Below are positions 1 to 5,031 of a stretch of 5,031 nt of DNA, piece after piece (within the stretch, counting starts at the first letter, position 1; every line of letters starts with the position of its first letter). Origin of the DNA: Mesotoga sp. Lineage in GTDB: Bacteria > Thermotogota > Thermotogae > Petrotogales > Kosmotogaceae. Below the pieces are notes generated by a model. That model did not search any database. It was not told the DNA's origin and saw only the letters and a program-made list of their open reading frames with translations. Location of the stretch: the NCBI GenBank assembly GCA_011620045.1, contig WOZY01000018.1:1-5031 (forward strand). The letters run 5' to 3'. Both the position numbers and the translations under genes were made by a program.

Positions 1-14
1 GATTGGCTACATAG

Positions 15-68
15 AACAGATCTTAATTAAGAGCTAAGTCTGAAATTAAACATAGACGCTGATCTGTT
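15..68. repeat. Inverted repeats with a 12-bp AT-rich palindrome
   Basis: AACAGATC at 15-22 is perfectly complementary to GATCTGTT at 61-68. Nested inside are GTCT (38-41) with AGAC (54-57), and a perfect 12-bp palindrome, TCTTAATTAAGA, at 21-32. The palindrome overlaps the left arm, so it and the hairpin are alternatives. It could be an operator-like dyad or part of a terminator of a gene left of the window; no T-tract follows. The function is unknown and chance is possible in AT-rich DNA. Confidence 0.35.
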
Positions 69-133
69 AGGTAGTTCAAAAGAGATGTTTTGTCTTCATG
101 GAGCTTCGTGGGTCTTCGACCTGTATTTGGTAA

Positions 134-315
134 CTTTCATAGAGTAAGCGATTCCCTTGCAAACAAATAGATTTACGCTTAACGCTAGGAGACTGCAAGT
201 TTCCTCCTCGATGTTCTGAATCCCCAACTGTTATTCAGTCAAGAGGAAAGAGAAACCTGTAGGTTTGCGGACAGTGGTATCTATTTGCCAAATTGAAAAG
301 TCAGATCTGTGAAAG
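134..315 (+). ncRNA. Candidate structured RNA, 6S-RNA-like rod (or nifJ leader element)
   Basis: Four sets of complementary segments nest in order. They are 134-143 with 306-315 (10 bp, one G-U), 164-172 with 279-287 (9 bp perfect, CAAATAGAT/ATCTATTTG), 193-199 with 264-270 (7 bp, two G-U), and 200-206 with 243-249 (TTTCCTC/GAGGAAA). A terminal hairpin CTGAAT/ATTCAG (216-221, 233-238) caps them. CGATT/AATTG (149-153, 291-295) can add pairs within the lower stem. On the 3' side, AAACC-TGTA-GGTTT (253-266) can form a small hairpin, competing with the 193-199 pairing. The G-U pairs would be A-C mismatches on the other strand, so the + strand is favoured. A rod of about 180 nt with a large internal bubble is the general shape of 6S RNA, the regulator that mimics an open promoter for RNA polymerase. 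No family consensus sequence is recognised, so an unrelated leader or riboswitch-like element remains possible. Confidence 0.4.
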
Positions 316-370
316 CTTTGGGAAGATGTTCTATAATATAGCTGAAGACTTCGATCTTACTTGGTTTTTT
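298..370 (+). terminator. Candidate terminator/attenuator stem with T6 tract ahead of nifJ
   Basis: AAGTCAGATC (298-307) pairs with GATCTTACTT (353-362) at 9 of 10 positions. Two G residues and six consecutive T residues (365-370) follow. The 45-nt loop is long for an intrinsic terminator, but it contains smaller inverted repeats (CTATA-A-TATAG at 331-341 and GAAG-A-CTTC at 344-352) that could compact it. Its left arm shares bases 306-307 with the closing stem of the upstream fold, so the two helices compete at that edge. It could end a small RNA transcribed from further upstream, or attenuate transcription into nifJ. Confidence 0.3.
332..337 (+). promoter_or_regulatory. Possible -10 box for nifJ
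   Basis: TATAAT matches the sigma-A consensus exactly and would place a transcript start near 344, giving a leader of roughly 80 nt. No good -35 hexamer lies 16-18 bases upstream and there is no TG extension, so the box alone carries the call. It also sits inside the inverted repeat CTATA-A-TATAG. Confidence 0.35.
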
Positions 371-386
371 ATGTAATGCTAGATAG

Positions 387-3953
<3,567 letters not shown>

Positions 3954-3968
3954 TTCAATGTGAATTGT

Positions 3969-3996
3969 GCGGGTGGTTCACCGCCGCCCGCCTTTT
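3969..3996 (+). terminator. Intrinsic terminator after nifJ
   Basis: GCGGGTGG (3969-3976) pairs with CCGCCCGC (3984-3991) through 8 bp with one G-U and a 7-nt loop, followed by CTTTTG. The stem is very GC-rich compared with the surrounding sequence and starts 15 bases after the stop codon. The T-tract is short, so some read-through into the ferritin-like gene is possible. Confidence 0.75.
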
Positions 3997-4023
3997 GTCA
4001 GAATCGGATGGTTTTTCTGTTTT
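3995..4023 (+). promoter_or_regulatory. Weak candidate promoter for the ferritin-like gene
   Basis: TTGTCA at 3995-4000 matches five of six bases of the -35 consensus. With a 17-base spacer the -10 position is TGTTTT (4018-4023), only three of six matches. It overlaps the tail of the nifJ terminator. The case rests mainly on the need for a promoter after a strong terminator. Confidence 0.2.
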
Positions 4024-4036
4024 CGAGATTCTCTGA
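3998..4036 (+). promoter_or_regulatory. Imperfect hairpin abutting the ribosome binding site
   Basis: TCAGAATC (3998-4005) can pair with GATTCTCTGA (4027-4036) with a two-base bulge and a 21-nt T-rich loop. The right arm ends at the first base of the AAGGAGG ribosome binding site, so the hairpin could influence access to it if the transcript begins far enough upstream. The pairing is short and may be chance. Confidence 0.2.
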
Positions 4037-4042
4037 AGGAGG
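4036..4042 (+). promoter_or_regulatory. Ribosome binding site of the ferritin-like gene
   Basis: AAGGAGG stands six bases before the ATG at 4049, the same arrangement as for nifJ, and fixes this start. Confidence 0.9.
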
Positions 4043-4048
4043 TTTTCA

Positions 4049-4558
4049 ATGAACGCTATCGATTACGCACTTAAGTTGGAAAAGGATGGAAAGGCTTATT
4101 ACACAAAGCAGGCAGAATGTGCAAAGGACTTGCAGCTGAGGAAGCTGTTTGAGATGCTTGCAAACGATGAACAAAGACACTATGAGATCATAAGTGGTTT
4201 TAGGGATAAGAACTACATGTATAAGGGCACTTACACTTTCAAGACAACCAGGAATATGTTTTCGGAAATGCTTAAAGACGAAAAGTGCTTCGAAGTTGAA
4301 GCAACTAATCTTGATGCATATGAGCATGCAGTCGAGATGGAGAAAGAGAGTGTCAAGCTTTACCTCGATCAGGCTAAGCTTACAAGTGAACCATCTGAGA
4401 AGGAGACACTCCTTAGATTAGCCGCGGAAGAAAACAAACATCAGATAATTCTTGAGAATCTTATGGATTTCATTAGAAAGGGTCTCGATTGGAGTGAATC
4501 CCCTGAATTTAGCCATCTTGAAGAATGGGATAAGTTCACCGATTTAGACAAATACTGA
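4049..4558 (+). CDS. Ferritin-like diiron protein, rubrerythrin superfamily, no rubredoxin domain
   Basis: This 169-aa protein is predicted to be soluble and mostly helical, with no signal peptide. Two homologous halves form a four-helix bundle with a repeated diiron motif. The first half has Glu11 (LEKDGKAYY) and Glu41/His44 (DEQRH); the second has Glu98 (EMEKESVKLY) and Glu128/His131 (EENKH). This is the ligand set expected of the COG1633-type rubrerythrin/ferritin-like group. The C-terminal rubredoxin domain of classical rubrerythrin is missing: there is no CxxCG pair, and the chain ends in an acidic, aromatic tail (about 148-169). Family members are linked to peroxide reduction or iron handling in anaerobes; the exact reaction cannot be told from sequence, and an electron donor would have to be a separate protein. 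It lies 95 bases after nifJ on the same strand, beyond a terminator, so co-expression is possible but not assured. Confidence 0.88.
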   Translation: MNAIDYALKLEKDGKAYYTKQAECAKDLQLRKLFEMLANDEQRHYEIISGFRDKNYMYKGTYTFKTTRNMFSEMLKDEKCFEVEATNLDAYEHAVEMEKESVKLYLDQAKLTSEPSEKETLLRLAAEENKHQIILENLMDFIRKGLDWSESPEFSHLEEWDKFTDLDKY

Positions 4559-4580
4559 TTAGCATCAACTTGATAAAGTA

Positions 4581-4605
4581 AAGACCGGGACCAAGTCCCG
4601 GTCTT
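4581..4605. terminator. Perfect 11-bp hairpin between convergent genes
   Basis: AAGACCGGGAC (4581-4591) and GTCCCGGTCTT (4595-4605) are perfectly complementary around a 3-nt CAA loop. It lies 22 bases after the stop of the ferritin-like gene. No T-tract follows on the + strand; on the minus strand the hairpin is followed by TACTTTATC, a weak T-rich run. Its position suggests a shared bidirectional terminator or 3' end stabiliser for both transcripts. Confidence 0.65.
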
Positions 4606-4650
4606 AGTAACTCAGGGGTAATCCATGTCGCCTTCGCTTGCTTTACATTC

Positions 4651-4703
4651 TAAAGGGGTTGTGCCTGTGGTTTCTCTGGTCTCTGATAATGAGACTTAAC
4701 CCC
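4651..4703 (-). terminator. Candidate terminator of the nucleotidyltransferase gene
   Basis: Read on the minus strand, GGGGTT (4703-4698) pairs with AACCCC (4660-4655), which is followed by TTTA. A nested hairpin GTCTC/GAGAC (4695-4691 with 4683-4679) sits inside. The fold begins 12 bases after the stop codon of the minus-strand gene, as expected for a terminator. The interior is asymmetric and the T-tract is only three bases, so the call is tentative. Confidence 0.35.
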
Positions 4704-4715
4704 GAAGAAAAAGGT

Positions 4716-5031
4716 TCAGTCAGATAGGATTTTTTCTGCGAGTTCTAGATCTTCAGGAGTGTTAACGCCCAGAAACTCCTCATCATTCTGCGTCTTAAAG
4801 CCGCATACAGACTTATTGTCACTCAACGCCAAAGAGACAAGATCGGCAATATAAATTTCTCCGGTTTCACTGTTTGGTACAAGTTTTTCAATGTAGTGTT
4901 CCACAATTTCCTTCCTGATAATTATTGGGCCTATATAAAATTCCCAGGGTGGAGGAAAGTCAGGGATCTTTCTCTCCTTGAAGGAGATGACATTGCCAGA
5001 TTCGTCCCTCTCTACCAGAGCATATGGAAAT
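4716..5031 (-). CDS. GlmU-type sugar-1-phosphate nucleotidyltransferase, C-terminal part (5' end outside window)
   Basis: The visible 104 codons stay open to the right edge, so the start lies beyond the window. The translation follows the second half of a GlmU-like NTP-transferase domain. It has an ERDESGNVISFKE segment (compare the RDxxGxVxxIVE region of GlmU), then FYIGPIIIR at the place of the sugar-binding E-NTG strand, then GEIYIADLVSLAL (compare GEYYLTD) and EFLGVNTPEDLELAE (compare the V-GVN-R-QL-- end). Such enzymes couple a nucleoside triphosphate to a sugar phosphate, usually for cell-envelope or nucleotide-sugar synthesis. The protein stops right after this domain, so the left-handed beta-helix acetyltransferase half of bifunctional GlmU is absent. 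Substrate specificity cannot be read from this fragment. A GTG at 4904 is not taken as the start because family similarity continues upstream of it. Confidence 0.75.
   Translation of the reverse strand, partial: FPYALVERDESGNVISFKERKIPDFPPPWEFYIGPIIIRKEIVEHYIEKLVPNSETGEIYIADLVSLALSDNKSVCGFKTQNDEEFLGVNTPEDLELAEKILSD

Noticed and set aside
1..36. A short open stretch at the left edge that ends in a stop at 34-36 and could be the tail of an upstream + strand gene.
   Set aside because: Only 11 codons are visible, with no recognisable family, and other frames are equally short.
199..275. GAGGAAAG near other conserved-looking motifs suggested RNase P RNA; the overall fold suggested a T-box or a known metabolite riboswitch.
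   Set aside because: The longer RNase P signatures, the T-box AGGGTGGNACCGCG sequence and the core motifs of TPP, glycine, lysine, cobalamin, ZTP and THF riboswitches were not found by eye.
4046..4327. A 93-codon antisense frame and a 75-codon + strand frame (4194-4421) over the ferritin-like gene.
   Set aside because: Both overlap a well-supported diiron protein with its own ribosome binding site, and neither shows a family motif.
4716..4904. Treating the minus-strand gene as a complete 62-aa protein starting at the GTG at 4904.
   Set aside because: The frame stays open to the window edge and the family similarity continues upstream of that codon, so this is the end of a longer gene.

Overview
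The window appears to come from the chromosome of a strictly anaerobic, fermentative bacterium. It holds a single-chain pyruvate:ferredoxin oxidoreductase (nifJ/por type, 1176 aa), a stand-alone ferritin-like diiron protein of the rubrerythrin superfamily, and the 3' part of a convergent gene for a GlmU-type nucleotidyltransferase. Heavy use of AGA/AGG for arginine, frequent ATA for isoleucine, strong AGGAGG ribosome binding sites and a roughly mid-40s GC content (judged by eye) would fit a mesophilic Thermotogota such as Mesotoga or Kosmotoga, or a clostridium-like Firmicute. The genus is an inference only. No mobile element, CRISPR array, tRNA or rRNA is visible.

Layout. Positions 1-422 carry no credible protein gene but are rich in secondary structure. 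A nested, rod-like RNA fold spans about 134-315; its G-U pairs favour the + strand, and its size and shape resemble 6S RNA. A TATAAT box lies at 332-337. A second long stem (298-307 with 353-362) is followed at once by six T residues (365-370), so it could act as a terminator for a small RNA or as an attenuator in the nifJ leader. nifJ occupies 423-3953 behind an ideal ribosome binding site and is followed by a GC-rich hairpin terminator (3969-3996). After a 95-base gap, the ferritin-like gene (4049-4558) has its own strong ribosome binding site. A perfect 11-bp hairpin (4581-4605) separates it from the convergent nucleotidyltransferase gene (minus strand, 5031 down to 4716), which runs off the right edge of the window.

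How the genes fit together. PFOR oxidatively decarboxylates pyruvate to acetyl-CoA and CO2 and reduces ferredoxin, the central energy-yielding step of sugar and amino-acid fermentation. Its three [4Fe-4S] clusters and radical chemistry make enzymes of this family oxygen sensitive. A diiron protein encoded just downstream on the same strand could plausibly help remove peroxide or iron stress, but the terminator between the two genes means they need not be co-transcribed. The nucleotidyltransferase faces the other way and looks functionally unrelated. The proteins belong to known families; the least explained part of the window is the structured DNA ahead of nifJ.
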